Positions 46,703 through 59,896 of a stretch of 64,000 bases of DNA are shown here, piece after piece; positions within the stretch are counted from its first letter, which is position 1; the number at the start of each line of letters is the position of its first letter. The notes beneath the pieces are model-generated. The model saw nothing but the letters and a program-made list of their open reading frames with translations, was not told the origin of the DNA and ran no database searches. Source of the DNA: Terebella lapidaria (Eukaryota; Annelida; Polychaeta; Terebellida; Terebellidae). The position numbers and the translations under genes are program-made. The DNA lies in contig OX424568.1 in assembly GCA_949152475.1 (NCBI GenBank), positions 22,667,667-22,731,666 of the forward strand, in the 5' to 3' direction.

Positions 46703-49700
46703 TGCCAAAATAAATGTTTCACCATAAATGCATCCCCTTTTTGCAACACGTGGGAGTGTACGTAAATGCCAATCAACCAGAATGCCATACACTGGGTCAA
46801 TAATTAAATCAACAATTATTTAGAGTAGAACAAGGTGTTAACAGTTATTGTGGAGATATTTAGCGGTCATGTGGTCTCTTGACGTTATGTTTGTGTCCGC
46901 ACTGATTTTGTACTTATTGAATATTCGTGATGCAAAGCAAACCTAAATAATATGCATATATCTCACACGCTATACTAGCTCATGAGTAAAATCCGCACGA
47001 TGCCTGTTTCATTGCAACTATCTGTGGGCGCATCCTGGGGGCGCACTGCTTGTGCACGCGATGTAATATAATATTCTCCATGAAACTGATTTCATATATT
47101 CTGAAAAGGTAGTAGCATTTCAGCTAGTTGGGTTTTGATTGGAAACTTTACATATAAATTGTCAAAAACCTATTGCATGGAGTTTGTCTCATATTTCTAA
47201 ATTGTGTCATTTGATTATTGTTGGGCAATTGTTGAGCAGACGGATACTAATTTTATCGAATCTACGGTATAACCTATATTTTACACAATGTCTAACGCTG
47301 ATGGCGCCAGTAAGTATTTGGTTGTAAATAGTTGGTTGGGCTTTGTTCTTATCCTCAAAATGTTGTATTTCAGGTTTGTGACTGACATCAGCAAAATCTG
47401 GTAACATAATTACGACCAGAAAGTTTAATCAAGACGTTACAATACAATGCCGATTATTAATCACCACCATGATAAAACTCATCTGCAGGTACATACAAGT
47501 ATCCGAAAGGGTTCACAGTGAACTCGATATCAGAAGTATATAAATATCATTTTGTGGTGGTATGGACGGTCGACCGGATATGAACTTATAAATATTGCCT
47601 TTTCCCTACTATGATTTGCAATTGAGGAAATACGGGCCAGTAAGCTACATGTAAGAACTGTGGAAGTTCCTTAATCTAGATTACATTCCTATTTAGCAAA
47701 GTCTTTTTCGGATCTGTTTCAGTGAAGTGCAAAGAAAACAGTTATATGGTCCATAAATTCAAGATAGATTTTACATGAAGCTTATGTACATGAAATAACC
47801 CGAATAACATTTCAAATGTTTAATTTGCTATAAGCGTTGAATCTAGGTGATTTTTGGCTTCGTATGAAGAAATGGTGAATTTTATTATTCACATAAAACA
47901 AAATCTTGGAATAATTTGAACTCCGCTCTGTACTGATTCACAAGTCAATAATGTAAGTATCAATCTATTACCACAATACATCCATATTTGGATGGTGCCA
48001 ATAACAAATGTAAAATAACTAACTTTGATGGCTATGTCTATTGCCATAGGCGGGAAATCGATTCTTCCTACCCAAGCATTATCTGGTATTGAAGTAGAGC
48101 CGCCTGGTATAAATTAGCAAGGGAACGACGGGAACTGTGAACGACAGGAAATCCAAACACTTCCTGACTAATGGGCGAACCGTTCAATAAAATTGCCCAA
48201 AGACGAGAATCAGTCATGATATGGCTGAGGAGAACATCAACATGAAGCGACAACTACAGCTGTTTATTTAGAAATGTGGTAGAAAACTCCATTGCTTCAA
48301 CGAGACTGTAAAAGATGGACATTATGTGGTTCTAACAAACATAATATGCACGAGTATTGATACTATTCCTAAAGGTCTATCCCGAGGGTTTTGTTATGAA
48401 GCATTCAAGTTTCGGGTACATGTTGAGTAAGCTTGTTTTTTTATTTTCGTTCTTCCATAGACAGTCCAAAGTTGGTAGCTGTCTCCCGAGGAAAGTGCTT
48501 TGGTTTCCCTTTAAATGTTGTTTTTTCCAAGTCGGAAACATTATAACAGAATGGACCAATACTGTTGAGCGTCTGCATATTTAAGGATTGGGAACTGAAA
48601 TCTACGGAAATTGCTTCAGTGAACTGCAAACAAAATGTCCCCTTGATGTCCCCATGAACTGAAGATTAAACCCAGCTTAAGTACATAAAATGACCCAATA
48701 AACATCCCAATATTACCATTGCAATAAATGGAAATTTTTGCAATCTTTTTCGGTCCAGCATGTATAATTATGTGGTTTTTTACACACAAAAAAATAAAAT
48801 CTGAGAAGAACTAATATTCCTCGTGGTACTGGTTCAGACATCAATACATGTAACTTACTTTGGTTGCTGTGTCCACGTGCAAAAAGAAGGAAATGAGGTT
48901 TCGTCTACCCGGTGTTATCTGATTTGAAGTACATATCTGCCTGGTATAAATTAGCCATGGAACGCCGGAAAATGTGCGCAACAAGAAATCCCAACAACAG
49001 GTGCAGGATATGTAAATTGTTCAATAAATCTGTCCACAGTCTAGAAATTAGGGGTGAAACTTTTTAGGTGACCAACAACAGGATAAAATAAGGACTACAA
49101 CTGTTTGTTCCAGAAAGGTAGAGAAAATTGCAATGTGTCATCAAGACTGGTAACGATGGTGTTATTGTATTTCTATCAACTGTTTTACATACGAGGGTGG
49201 ATAATATGCGTAATGGTTTGACCCAAGGACTTTGTTATGAAAGAGACGATTTTTTGTGAACCTTGAATAATCATGATTTGCTGTTATCAAAATTCAGTGA
49301 CAGTCCCTCCAAGAGACTGCTCTGGGTTTTATTTGCTATTTTCTTTCCACCACAGATACATAACATAGCGGAAAGGACTAATCCAATTAGTTGTATCAGG
49401 AAAAACATCTCTCATTATGTATTTCTGGTTGTATGCAACGTTTAGGGCCGAGAACAACAAGTGAAACATCACACAGAACTGGGGAGTAAAAAAAAAGCAT
49501 ACCTGCTATTAGTGTACAAGACCTCACAGATTAAAAGTACCACAAGGATTTAGCAATACGCAATTCGCAGTTACGGGCTTTCCAAACCACAGTAAACTTT
49601 CAAGAAAAGTTAGCATTTTTGTGTCTTCTGAGAGTACTTTGGGTGCTTTTCACAGAATTGTCTGGGACTACTGGATGCCTATTTCGTGTGCTGATCAAAA

Positions 49701-50345
49701 GGAGGGTGGGGTGTATACAGGATTCTTGGTTCCAGTGTGTGTGTGTGTGTGTGGTGTTGATCCACAAGAAAACCAACCATACATGGGCGCCAGTCAAAGG
49801 TCATGCAGTTGCACAGTAGGATATGCAGCCGCCATAGCTAAATATCTGAGCTGATCCATGATCGTGGTTAGGCGAAAGTTAAATTAATTAAAATAGCAGT
49901 CATAGAGCTACTCCTAGATCTATATTCCTATATCATTTAGATAACAAATGTGATTTCTCACACACACACGTGATGTATCTCCACACGTTACATTTGACCG
50001 AAGAATCGCGTATTCGATTCAGCTTCACGAACTATTGAACACGAAAATCTAATGCGAGAGTCCATAAAACAAAACCAAAAGAAAAAACGATTTGAAAGAA
50101 ATGCTACGTTCATTTATGAAACGCTTTATCTATCTATGTAGTGATCGACACAACATAAACAATTCCTCAAAATAATTATTACAGTTCGCTGGAATGAGGA
50201 GAGATATTTTGGACATGATAAATCGAATACGCGTAAAGTATACTCGGAAATCAGCAATGTTATCTGAATGGAAATATTCATCAGAATATGATAACTATCC
50301 AAAATGAATGAACGTAAGAACGTTAAATTCTCAGAATTCGTTTGC
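46703..50345. repeat. Distal part of unit A: T-type repeats and decayed blocks
   Basis: Matches unit B from 55,079 on and, in part, the inverted C flank. A T-type repeat lies at 47,290-47,410 and the start of another at 47,950-48,030. A block at 48,060-48,430 corresponds to the 69-codon ORF seen in B and C, but here it has a stop. A diverged second version lies at 49,060-49,280. A short (GT)n run is at about 49,737-49,754. No functional gene is supported. Confidence 0.7.
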
Positions 50346-50351
50346 TGACCA

Positions 50352-51662
50352 CTACACAACACCAGAACCGGAATTTCCAGTTTCGTTTGTCGCCTGATGT
50401 GTGGATGTAGTGCTCTGTTTTCGATCTTCCTTAGAGCGTGGCCATAATGGTGATAGTAACTGGAGAATAGCCCTGTGATATGTAGGCGATGTCCTATGAT
50501 ACAAGAGTGGATTCCATAGCGAGTTCGAGTAGACAATCATGGCTGCCAGTTCCATAAAGATCTTAAGGACGACAGCCTCAGGTATCGTGCTCGGTCTCAG
50601 TTGGCTGACAAAGAGAACTATTGTAATGGGCAGCCAGGTCAGGTAGAGCAAGCCGATGATACGACCGACGGTCTTCGTGGGGTTCCGCTGTTTGTTGTCT
50701 GGTGTTGGCGTCATAGCGAGTAAGTTCTATGTTGGAGGGAGTAGACGGGAGTTGAATATTTATTACATATATTGCATAAGCTTACTAGCAAGGAAAGTAA
50801 TTATCATAAAGTTCGAGCGTTATACTACATTCACTAATACGATCCTATAATGTTATATTTATACTACTATACAGTATATACAGTTGAGTGTACTTACCGG
50901 TGTCATCTCTTCTTCTCTATTCTGCAGTGCTAATGCACGACGCGCCAGTTGTATGTATAGCACTGTCATTACTACCAATGGGATGATCACCATTGGTAGG
51001 CCTATGAACGTCAGCAGGCGTGTATTCAGCACTTGTGATGGGAAACACATGGTCCCCGACTCCCATGTGTTCTCAAACGCACATATAAACATCGTACATG
51101 TAATCAGCAGCCACCCGCTTGGTATTATCGCGTTGATACGTTTCCGAGAGAGCATATCACTACTTTGTAATGGATACTTCACGGAGATCCACCTGCCAAT
51201 TGTCACGAATAACGTACTCCAAATCTGACTGGTGAACGCAATGGCTGTCAGGACTCCAGTTAAAATACAAGCGTACTTTGTGTTTTCCGTTTCACGAAAC
51301 TGTAGTAGCGTCTTCCCTAGTATCACCACTATGGCTGTTAGGAAGTCAGAGACAGTCAAACTGAGTAGTATCGAGTTCTGCCGTGTCCTTGCATATTCAA
51401 ATTTCGCGAAACAGTAAAGAACGATGAAGTTCACTGTTAATACAGCCACCGACATGACAAGATTGATGCCAGTGAAAATGTCCGTTATCAGCTCCAGACG
51501 TTCCGTCATTAGATGAGCATTCCTACAATGGACCAGTTCAGCCATACGCAATGTACCGTTGTACTCTGAAATGTTTTGCGAGCAGGAAACCACAATTTCC
51601 AGTGAACTATCGACGACTGTCATATTTTCTGGTAAAACGACTGAATCTGTAGACGCTGTCAT
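50352..51662 (-). CDS. Class A (rhodopsin-like) GPCR, copy B
   Basis: Same gene model as copy A: exon 1 is 51,662-50,898 and exon 2 is 50,726-50,352, with donor GTAAGT and acceptor ACATAG, giving 379 residues. All class A landmarks are kept: three N-terminal glycosylation sites, D in TM2, the disulfide cysteines, W in TM4, TWLP in TM6 and NPLLY in TM7. The GRW variant of DRY is also kept. Exon 1 differs from A by only three residues (7, 45 and 104). Exon 2 differs by ten, mostly at the exon junction (residues 257-263) and in the C-terminal tail. At 104 it has V, as in copy C, so F in copy A is the derived state. Likely functional. Confidence 0.9.
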
Positions 51663-51821
51663 TTCGACAGTTGGCGATCACTGTAATGAAACAATAGAAA
51701 GAAATATGCACATTATGAGATAATGAATAGAAATGAAGATTTTAGGAAGCTTTTAAGATGAACAAAGGGTGTTTTCAGTGAAAAATGACTTTGATTCTTT
51801 TTGAAATCTTTCGTGGCTCAC

Positions 51822-51930
51822 CTTGGTACGCATACAGGTATTCAAAATAATGAAGGTATGTGCATTGCTAGTGGTGAGAGAGTTACTCCTTATAGAGTCT
51901 TCCAAGAGAAAGTCTTGATTCTTGGTGGCC
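51822..51930 (-). promoter_or_regulatory. Noncoding first exon of GPCR B
   Basis: Same exon end and donor as copy A (CCAAG then GTGAGC). Just upstream it has an extra stretch (tattcaaaataatgaag) missing from A. Copy C has different AT-rich sequence there, so this spot is length-variable. Confidence 0.65.
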
Positions 51931-52426
51931 GTGTGTCAGATGAGACATGAAATACGCGGTTGTTTTCCTAGCGAATGGTGCCAGTTGAATAGAATTGTCA
52001 TCCTATCGAAGAGTCAGGTTGATGACGGAGACCTATCCACTAGGCATCGTCGTGTGATTTCTCCATTAGTTTTTCTCTGCAAAGTGGGCGCGGTTCAGCA
52101 CATGCCTTATGTAGTCAAAATGGAGATGCACACCACAACGTCAACACATCGTCTGCCTAAACACGTTTGTGTCTGTGCGTTTTATAACTAAGATGCCCAA
52201 GTGTTTATTAAATCATTGATAGTTTTTACAGTTTTCTTTTCTTTTTGTTATGTTGACAGGTGATATTAATTATCGAGTAATATAATTGCTACCACATGAC
52301 ACGCAGCCAACTGAGCTAAGTGCAATTTATAGATTCATATATCAATAACAATGTTTATCCCACCTCAATTTAATACACTGCCACTGATTACAAGTAGCTT
52401 ATCATACTTGCCAAGTTTCGTTTCAC
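51922..52426. promoter_or_regulatory. Conserved upstream block, GPCR B
   Basis: Near-identical to 39,778-40,280. A single base change (taagatgccc against tatgatgccc) ends the plus-strand frame at 52,191, about 30 codons earlier than in A. That argues against the frame being a protein. Confidence 0.55.
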
Positions 52427-55078
52427 AACAACATGTTGATGATATGTATGAATATTTATGTTGGAACCTGACTTTAGAAATGGATCGCTGTCAGAAACCC
52501 AAAAAGAAGAAGCCCTGTAGTGAAAAAACAAGCAAGCATAATAAACCGTACTGGAGCCCAAAACTAGCACAATTATGGAATATACTGAAAAAGAAACAAC
52601 ATATATACACAAAACATACAGGCACAAGACGCTCTAAAACATTATTATTAAATGAGTATAAGTTTGCTCGGAAGGAATTCGACATTGAGCTTCGAAGATC
52701 TGAACGTCGATACTTTAAAGAAAAAGTTCTAGAATTGGAAAATAGCTGTAATGAAAATCCAAACAATTTTTGGAAATTTATTAAAACGCTGGGTCCTCAT
52801 AAGAAGTTTGAAATTCCGATGAAAGTTCATGACGGTGACGGATTCAATATGAACCCAGATTTTGTCTTAAATAAATGGAAGAATGATTTTGAAAGCTTGT
52901 ATAACATGCCTGAGCTAGATTATGATAATGCATTTTATGAAGATAAAGTTAACAAAGTGAATGAATATGAAATGAACTCTACAGAAACGAACAGTATAAT
53001 AAATGTGGACATCTCTTACGATGAAGTTGAAAAAGTAGTTATGAAGCTGAAATGTAGAAAAAGCAATGGGACTAGATAATATTCCAAACGGAATTCTCGA
53101 ACATAATTCTGTAATTTTAATTCTGTGGAAACTGTTTAGATGTTATTTCATGTATGGTATATCCCCCACACTGTGGTTAAAGGCAATCGTAAATCCTATT
53201 CCCCAAAGTTCTCCATCCGACCCTCATTCGCCTTCACAATACAGAGGTATAAGTTTGTCGAGCACAATTGGAAAGGTTTACTCAGGATTATTGAATGAAC
53301 GTATTGTATCGTATTGTGAATTCTTTGATATATATGTTGATGAGCAAAACGGGTTCCGTGAGAAAAAAAGACCGTGTGAAGACCATATTAAGTTCTTAGC
53401 AGTGTTATTACCAGTCAGCTCACAATAAATGAAGGTGTTTTTGTAGCGATTGTAGACTTGGAAAAAGCATTCGACTGGGTTGATAGGAAATTGCTATTGT
53501 ACAGACTACTTGAATATAATGTTGATGGCAAAATGTATGATGCTATCAAAAGTTATTACAAATGTACAGAATCGTGTATAGAATTCAATGGTCTACTATC
53601 TGATTTGTTCGTCACAAATAACGGTGTACGTCAAGGTGACCCTATGTCACCGACGCTTTTCACTTTGTACATAAATAAGCTAGTAGGGGAAATAAATAGT
53701 ATAAAAAGAGGAGTGAAATTTGGGGGTTTCAATGTAAGTATTCTTATGTATGCCGACAATATGGTATTGTTAGCCACAACTGAATGTGATTTACAAGCAA
53801 TGTTGAACAAATTGAGCGATTGGTGTAATAGATGGAGATTGAAAGTGAATACTGCCAAAACAAATATTGTACATTTTAGACCTAATAGGAAAAACGGTAA
53901 CAGAATATAAGTTTATGTACAACCAAAACCCGTTAGAAATTGTTGATCAATATAAATATCTGGGAGTTATATTTGACGAGCATTTAAATTTTAATATTTG
54001 CTCGAAGACACTGGCTGCTGCTGGTGGTCGAGCTCTTGGAGCAATGTGGTCAAAGTTTAAGAATATGAAACATGTTGGTTTCAATTCGTATACAAAAATG
54101 TATGAAACAGGCGTCATCTCAGTTTTAGATTATGGAACTGGTATATGGGGGCATAATAAGTTAAATCACTCAGAAATGATTCGAAACAAAGCAATACGTT
54201 ATTACTTAGGGGTCCATAACTTCACTGCAGTAAGTGCACTACAGGGGGAAATTGGTTGGTTGACATGTAAATACAGAAAATATTTGAATACAAAGCAAGT
54301 TTTTATTGCACAGTATAATATGAGTGACGACAAAAGGTGTAAAAAAGTAAAGAGTATATTTTGTTCGATCAACCTAGTTGATGTATGTCAACACAAAAAA
54401 CAATGTAACCTGCCTTCATGTAAAGATAAACTTTGTCAGTTGGTTGAGAATGAATGGAAGCTCACAAAAGTCAAGAAACCTAAACTACGATCGTATCTTT
54501 AAGTTTAAGAGTGAATTTACAACCGAGTCTTATGTTTATAATGGAAACAGATATGAGAGATCTATTATTGCTAAGTTGCGATGTGGTATTTTACAGTTAC
54601 ATGTAGAGTCGGGGAGATTAAATCAAACATTGTTAGAAGTTTATGTCAAATATGTAATATGGGTATGATTGAAGACGAGATACATTTTGTCTGTGTTTGT
54701 CCTAAATATTTCAGTCAAAGACAATTGTTGTATAGCCGCATGAAGGAAGAGGATGCCGATTTTGATAATAAAACAGAGATGGATAAATTTGTTTATATAA
54801 TAAAAGGTGGATCAAAACATTTTGCGAAATATTTACTCAGTGCTTGGAAAATAAGGATGGATGTGCTTTATAGGTTGAGATAGAATTCTCTTATTTAATC
54901 AATTCGTCATGTTATTGTCATAACGTTCCTGAACAGGTGTTATTTTAAACTGACTTACATGTATAAGCCAGTGATGGCTGGGTGATTAAATGCATACGTT
55001 TTTCAATATTTGTATATCATATATGTAACCACATGTCAGTATAATAAAAGAATGAATGAAATGAAATAAAAAGAATGA
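52427..55078 (+). pseudogene. 5'-truncated LINE, copy B
   Basis: Same element as 40,281-46,702 at the same relative position with the same target duplication (52,408-52,426 and 55,079-55,098). It shares the four frameshifts (near 53,060, 53,420, 53,890 and 54,615). Private changes: a one-base insertion at about 54,500, a 48-bp deletion near 54,291, and the catalytic motif is YADN, not YADD. Inactive. Confidence 0.85.
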
Positions 55079-58000
55079 TGCCAAAATAAATGTTTCACCA
55101 TAAATGCATCCCCTTTTTGCAACACGTGGGAGTGTACGTAAATGCCAATCAACCAGAATGCCATACACTGGGTCAATAATTAAATCAACAATTATTTAGA
55201 GTAGAACAAGGTGTTAACAGTTATTGTGGAGATATTTAGCGGTCATGTGGTCTCTTGACGTTATGTTTGTGTCCGCACTGATTTTGTACTTTATTGAATA
55301 TTCGTGATGCAAAGCAAACCTAAATAATATGCATATATCTCACACGCTATACTAGCTCATGAGTAAAATCCGCACGATGCCTGTTTCATTGCAACTATCT
55401 GTGGGCGCATCCTGGGGGCGCACTGCTTGTGCACGCGATGTAATATAATATTCTCCATGAAACTGATTTCATATATTCTGAAAAGGTAGTAGCATTTCAG
55501 CTAGTTGGGTTTTGATTGGAAACTTTACATATAAATTGTCAAAAACCTATTGCATGGAGTTTGTCTCATATTTCTAAATTGTGTCATTTGATTATTGTTG
55601 GGCAGCTGTTGAGCAGACGGATACTAATTTTATCGAATCTACGGTATAACCTATATTTTACACAATGTCTAACGCTGATGGCGCCAGTAAGTATTTGGTT
55701 GTAAATAGTTGGTTGGGCTTTGTTCTTATCCTCAAAATGTTGTATTTCAGGTTTGTGACTGACATCAGCAAAATCTGGTAACATAATTACGACCAGAAAG
55801 TTTAATCAAGACGTTACAATACAATGCCGATTATTAATCACCACCATGATAAAACTCATCTGCAGGTACATACAAGTATCCGAAAGGGTTCACAGTGAAC
55901 TCGATATCAGAAGTATATAAATATCATTTTGTGGTGGTTTGGACGGTCGACCGGATATGAACTTATAAATATTGCCTTTTCCCTACTATGATTTGCAATT
56001 GAGGAAATACGGGCCAGTAAGCTACATGTAAGAACTGTGGAAGTTGCTTAATCTAGATTACATTCCTATTTAGCAAAATCTTTTTCGGATCTAGGTGATC
56101 TTTGGCTTCGTATGAAGAAATGGTGAATTTTGTTATTCACATAAAACAAAATCTTGTAATAATTTGAACTCCGCTCTGTACTGATTCACAAGTCAATAAT
56201 GTAAGTATCAATCTATTACCACAATACATCCATATTTGGATGGTGCCAATAACAAATGTAAAATAACTTACTTTGATGGCTATGTCTACGTGTCATAGCT
56301 TATTTAAGTTCTTTCTACTCAAGTGTTATCTGGTATTGAAGTAGAGCCGCCTGGTATATATTAGCAAGGGAACGACGGGAACTGTGAACGACAGGAAATC
56401 CAAACACATCCTGACTGATGAGCGAACTATTCAATCAAATTGCCCAAAGACGAGAATCAGTCATGGAATGGTTGAGGAGAACATCAACATGAAGCGACAA
56501 CTACAGCTGTTTATTTCAAAATGTGGGAGAAAACTCCACTGCTTCATTGAGACTGTAGAAAATGGTCATTATGTGGTTCTAACAAGCACAATATGCACGA
56601 GTATGGATACTATTCCTAAAGGTCTATCCCGAGGGTTTTGTTATGAAGGATTCAAGTTTCGGGTACATGTGGAGTAAGCTTGATTTTTTTTTGTTCTTCC
56701 ATAGTCAGTCCATGGTCGGTAATTGTCCCCCGAGGAAAGTGCTTTGAATTCGTTTCAAATGATGTTTTTTCCACGTGGGAAACATTATAGCAGAATGGAC
56801 CAATGCTGTTAAGCGTCTGCATATTTTACGGTGAAGAACAACTGATGAAAATCTCCAGAAACTGCTTCAGTGAACTGCTTGTGTCCCCATGAATTGAAGA
56901 TAAACCCAGCTTATGTACATAAAATGACCCAATAAACATCCCAATATTACCACTGCAATGACGAAAAATTCTTGTAATCTTTTTTGGCCCAGCATGCATA
57001 CAATGTAATTATATGGGTTTTACACACGAACAAAGTAGAATCTGACAAGAACTGGAATTCCTCTTGGTACTGGTTGAGACATCAATACATGTACCTTACT
57101 TTGGTTGCTGTGTCTACGTGCAAAAAGAGGGAAATCAGGTTTTGTCTACCCCGGTGTTATCTGGTATCGAAGTACATATCTGCCTGGTATGAACTAGCCA
57201 CGGAACGACAGAAAGTGTGCGAAACAAGAAACCCAAACAATACGTGCAGTATATATGAACTGTTCAATAAATTTGTCCAAAGACTAGAAATTAAGAGTGA
57301 AATTGTTTAAGTGAACAACAACAGGATAAAATAAGGACTACAACTGTTTGTTCCAGAATGGTATGAAGAAAATTGCACTGCACTCATCAAGACTAGTAAC
57401 GATGGTATTATTGTGTTTCTATCAACTGTTTTACATAAATAATCATGTTTTGCTGTTATCAAAACTCCGAGAGATTGCTCTGGGTTTGATTTGCTATTTT
57501 CTTCCCACCACAGAAACACAATGTGGCAGAAAGGACTAATCCAAATTATTGTATGCAACGTTCAGTGCCGAAAACAACAAGTGAAACATCACACAGAATT
57601 GGAGAGTAAATAAGAATCATAGCTGGTGTTAGTGCACAAGACCTCACGGATTAAAGGCGCCACAAGGACTTCGCAATACGCAATGGCAGGCTTTCCAAAC
57701 CAGAGACAAATTTTTTTTAAACTTCCAAGAAAAATTTATATTTTGGTGTCTTCTGAGAGTACTTGAGGTGCTTTCTGAAGAATTGTCTGGGACTACTGGA
57801 TGCCTATTTCATGTGCTGATCAGGGGAGGGGGGAGGTGGTATACAGGATTTTTGGTTCCAGTCTGTGTGTGTGTGTGTGTGTGTGGCGTTGATCCACAAG
57901 ATAACCAACTATGTATGCGCGCCAGTCAAAGGTCATGCAGTTGCACAGTAGGATATGCAGCCGCCATAGCTAAATATCTGAGCCATGATCGTAGTCGAGT

Positions 58001-58095
58001 ATATTCGGAAACCAACAACGTTCATTGAATGGAAATATTCATCAGAATATAATAACTATCTGAAACGAACAAACGTAAGACCTGGAAATTCCCAG
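55079..58095. repeat. Distal part of unit B
   Basis: Parallel to 46,703-50,345: T-type repeat (55,665-55,790), start of another (56,195-56,260), the block with a 69-codon ORF open at 56,465-56,677, a diverged version at 57,290-57,450, and a (GT)n run at 57,862-57,884. No supported gene. Confidence 0.7.
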
Positions 58096-58685
58096 AAGTC
58101 GTTTGCTCTACACGTTGACTAGTATGGTGTCCTCAATCACTGTGATGACCGTGACCATTATTGCAGCCGACGTCATTCTACATGTCATAACGTGTTCGAC
58201 TAAATCATGTTATCGAATCTATGTTTAAATGATTTTGTGCGCATTATGTCTTGTACCTCTGACATATATCCGTAACAGTTTCTCTACAACGTTATTTCTA
58301 ACAAATTACACCGTCTCGACGATTCGTGATTGTTTTACATGTCATGTTTTTATGAAGTTTTATAACCTCGGAATATACCAACATACAAAATCTATCAATG
58401 TATTGGAAGTAGGCAATATTCAGTGGTGACATTTATTATGACAGATGGTAGCAATCTTTGACATTGATGTGTGCTTTGGTATCCATTTAGGCGGGTGACA
58501 CTCCGGAAATTTAAGAACATGAATAAACGCTCAGGCGCCTGCAATCCCTAAAGCAGATTACATGTTGTGATTTCATCAAATAGTGATATGCACGAGGGAC
58601 TAGTTAATAAATATCTTTGGACCGAAAATATTCGTCCACATTTTTATACTGTCATGAAACACTTTGTTCATCAACAAAATGATTT
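58096..58685. other. No gene seen; spacer between unit B and the inverted copy
   Basis: Unique-looking AT-rich sequence with no motif. It separates the direct unit B from the inverted C segment, whose match to 48,840-48,890 begins at about 58,686. Confidence 0.45.
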
Positions 58686-59893
58686 TTGCACGTAGACACA
58701 GCAACCAAAGTAAGTTACATGTATTGATGTCTCAACCAGTACCAAGAGGAATTCCAGTTCTTGTCAGATTCTACTTTGTTCGAGTGTAAAACCCATATAA
58801 TTACATTGTATGCATGCTAGGCCAAAAAAAATTACAAGAATTTTTCGTCATTGCAGTGGTAATATTGGGATGTTCATTGGGTCATTTTATGTACATAAGC
58901 TGGGTTTATCTTCAATTCATGGGGACATCAGACTGTTTTTTTTTGCAGTTCACTGAAGCAATTTCCGGAGATTTCCATCAGTTGTTCTTCACCGTAAAAT
59001 ATGCAGACGCTTAACAGCATTGATCCATTCTGCTATAATGTATCCCACGTGGAAAAAAACATCATTTGAAACGAATTCAAAGCACTTTCCTCGGGGGACA
59101 ATTACCGACCATGGACTGACTATAGAAGAACGAAAAAAAAACAAGCTTACTCAACATGTACCCGAAACTTGAATCCTTCATAACAAAACCCTCGGGATAG
59201 ACCTTTAGAAATAGTATCCATACTCGTGCATATTATGTTTGTTAGAACCACATAATGACCATCTTTTACAGTCTCGATGAAGCAGTGGAGTTTTATACCA
59301 AATTTTAAAATAAACAGCTGTAGTTGTCGCTTCATGTTGATGTTCTCCTCAACCATATCATGACTGATTCTCGTCTTTGGGCAATTTTATTGAACGGTTC
59401 GCCCATCAGTCAGGAAGTGTTTGGATTTCCTGTCGTTCACAGTTCCCGTCGTTCCCTTGCTAATTTATACCAGGCGGTTCTACTTCAATACCAGATATCA
59501 CTTGAGTAATTCAGCTATGACACGTAGACAATAGTCATCAAAGTAAGTTATTTTACATTTGTTATTGGCACCATCCAAATATGGCTGTATTGTGGTAATA
59601 GACGGATACTTGCATTATTGACTTGTGAATCAGTACAGAGGGGAGTTCAAATTATTCCAGGATTTTGTTTTGTAAATAACAAAATTCACCATGTCTTCAT
59701 ATGAAGCCCAAGATTACCCAGATTCAACGCCCATAGGAAATTAAGCATTTGAAATGGTTATCCGGTTATTTATGTACATAAGTTTCAAGTACAATTTATC
59801 TTGAATTCATGGACCATAGAACTGTTTACGTTGCAGTTCGCTGAAACAGTATCGGGAAAAGATTTTGTTGGGAAGGAATGTAATCTCAACCAT
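58686..59893 (-). repeat. Inverted C segment: distal repeat part
   Basis: The reverse complement matches A from about 47,680 to 48,890 and the same part of B, including the 69-codon block (59,147-59,356, open here), the W-type stretch (59,455-59,520) and the T-block start (59,555-59,620). It establishes that copy C is an inverted relative of whole units, not only of the receptor. Confidence 0.75.
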
Positions 59894-59896
59894 CAT

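Larger units (their letters stand above)
38220..50345. repeat. Segmental duplication unit A
   Basis: Direct tandem duplicate with unit B (50,346-about 58,095). Order in both: GPCR exon 2, GPCR exon 1, 5' exon, upstream block, truncated LINE, T-type repeats, the 48.1-48.4 kb block, and a gt-repeat region. The unit A to unit B offset is 12,126 bp at the GPCR. Unit A is longer mainly because of the 3,720-bp insertion at 41,521-45,240. The left edge lies 5 bp beyond the GPCR stop codon. The junction with unit B follows gaattcgtttgct (50,333-50,345), and a similar gtcgtttgct closes unit B near 58,087. Confidence 0.85.
50346..58095. repeat. Segmental duplication unit B
   Basis: Head-to-tail copy of unit A with the same block order. 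It lacks the 3,720-bp element and has smaller deletions, for example 48 bp in the LINE near 54,291 and about 300 bp after 56,090. The right edge is the gtcgtttgct stretch near 58,090, followed by unrelated sequence. Confidence 0.85.

Noticed and set aside
49737-49754. (GT)n runs here and at 57,862-57,884.
   Set aside because: Ordinary microsatellites of different length in the two duplicate units; useful as markers only.
56465-56677. A 69-codon ORF starting MVEENINMKRQLQLF, open in B and in C (59,147-59,356) and nearly so in A.
   Set aside because: Between B and C I count about eight replacement and three silent changes, which is what neutral drift gives. A has an in-frame stop. It is a repeat block, not a constrained gene.
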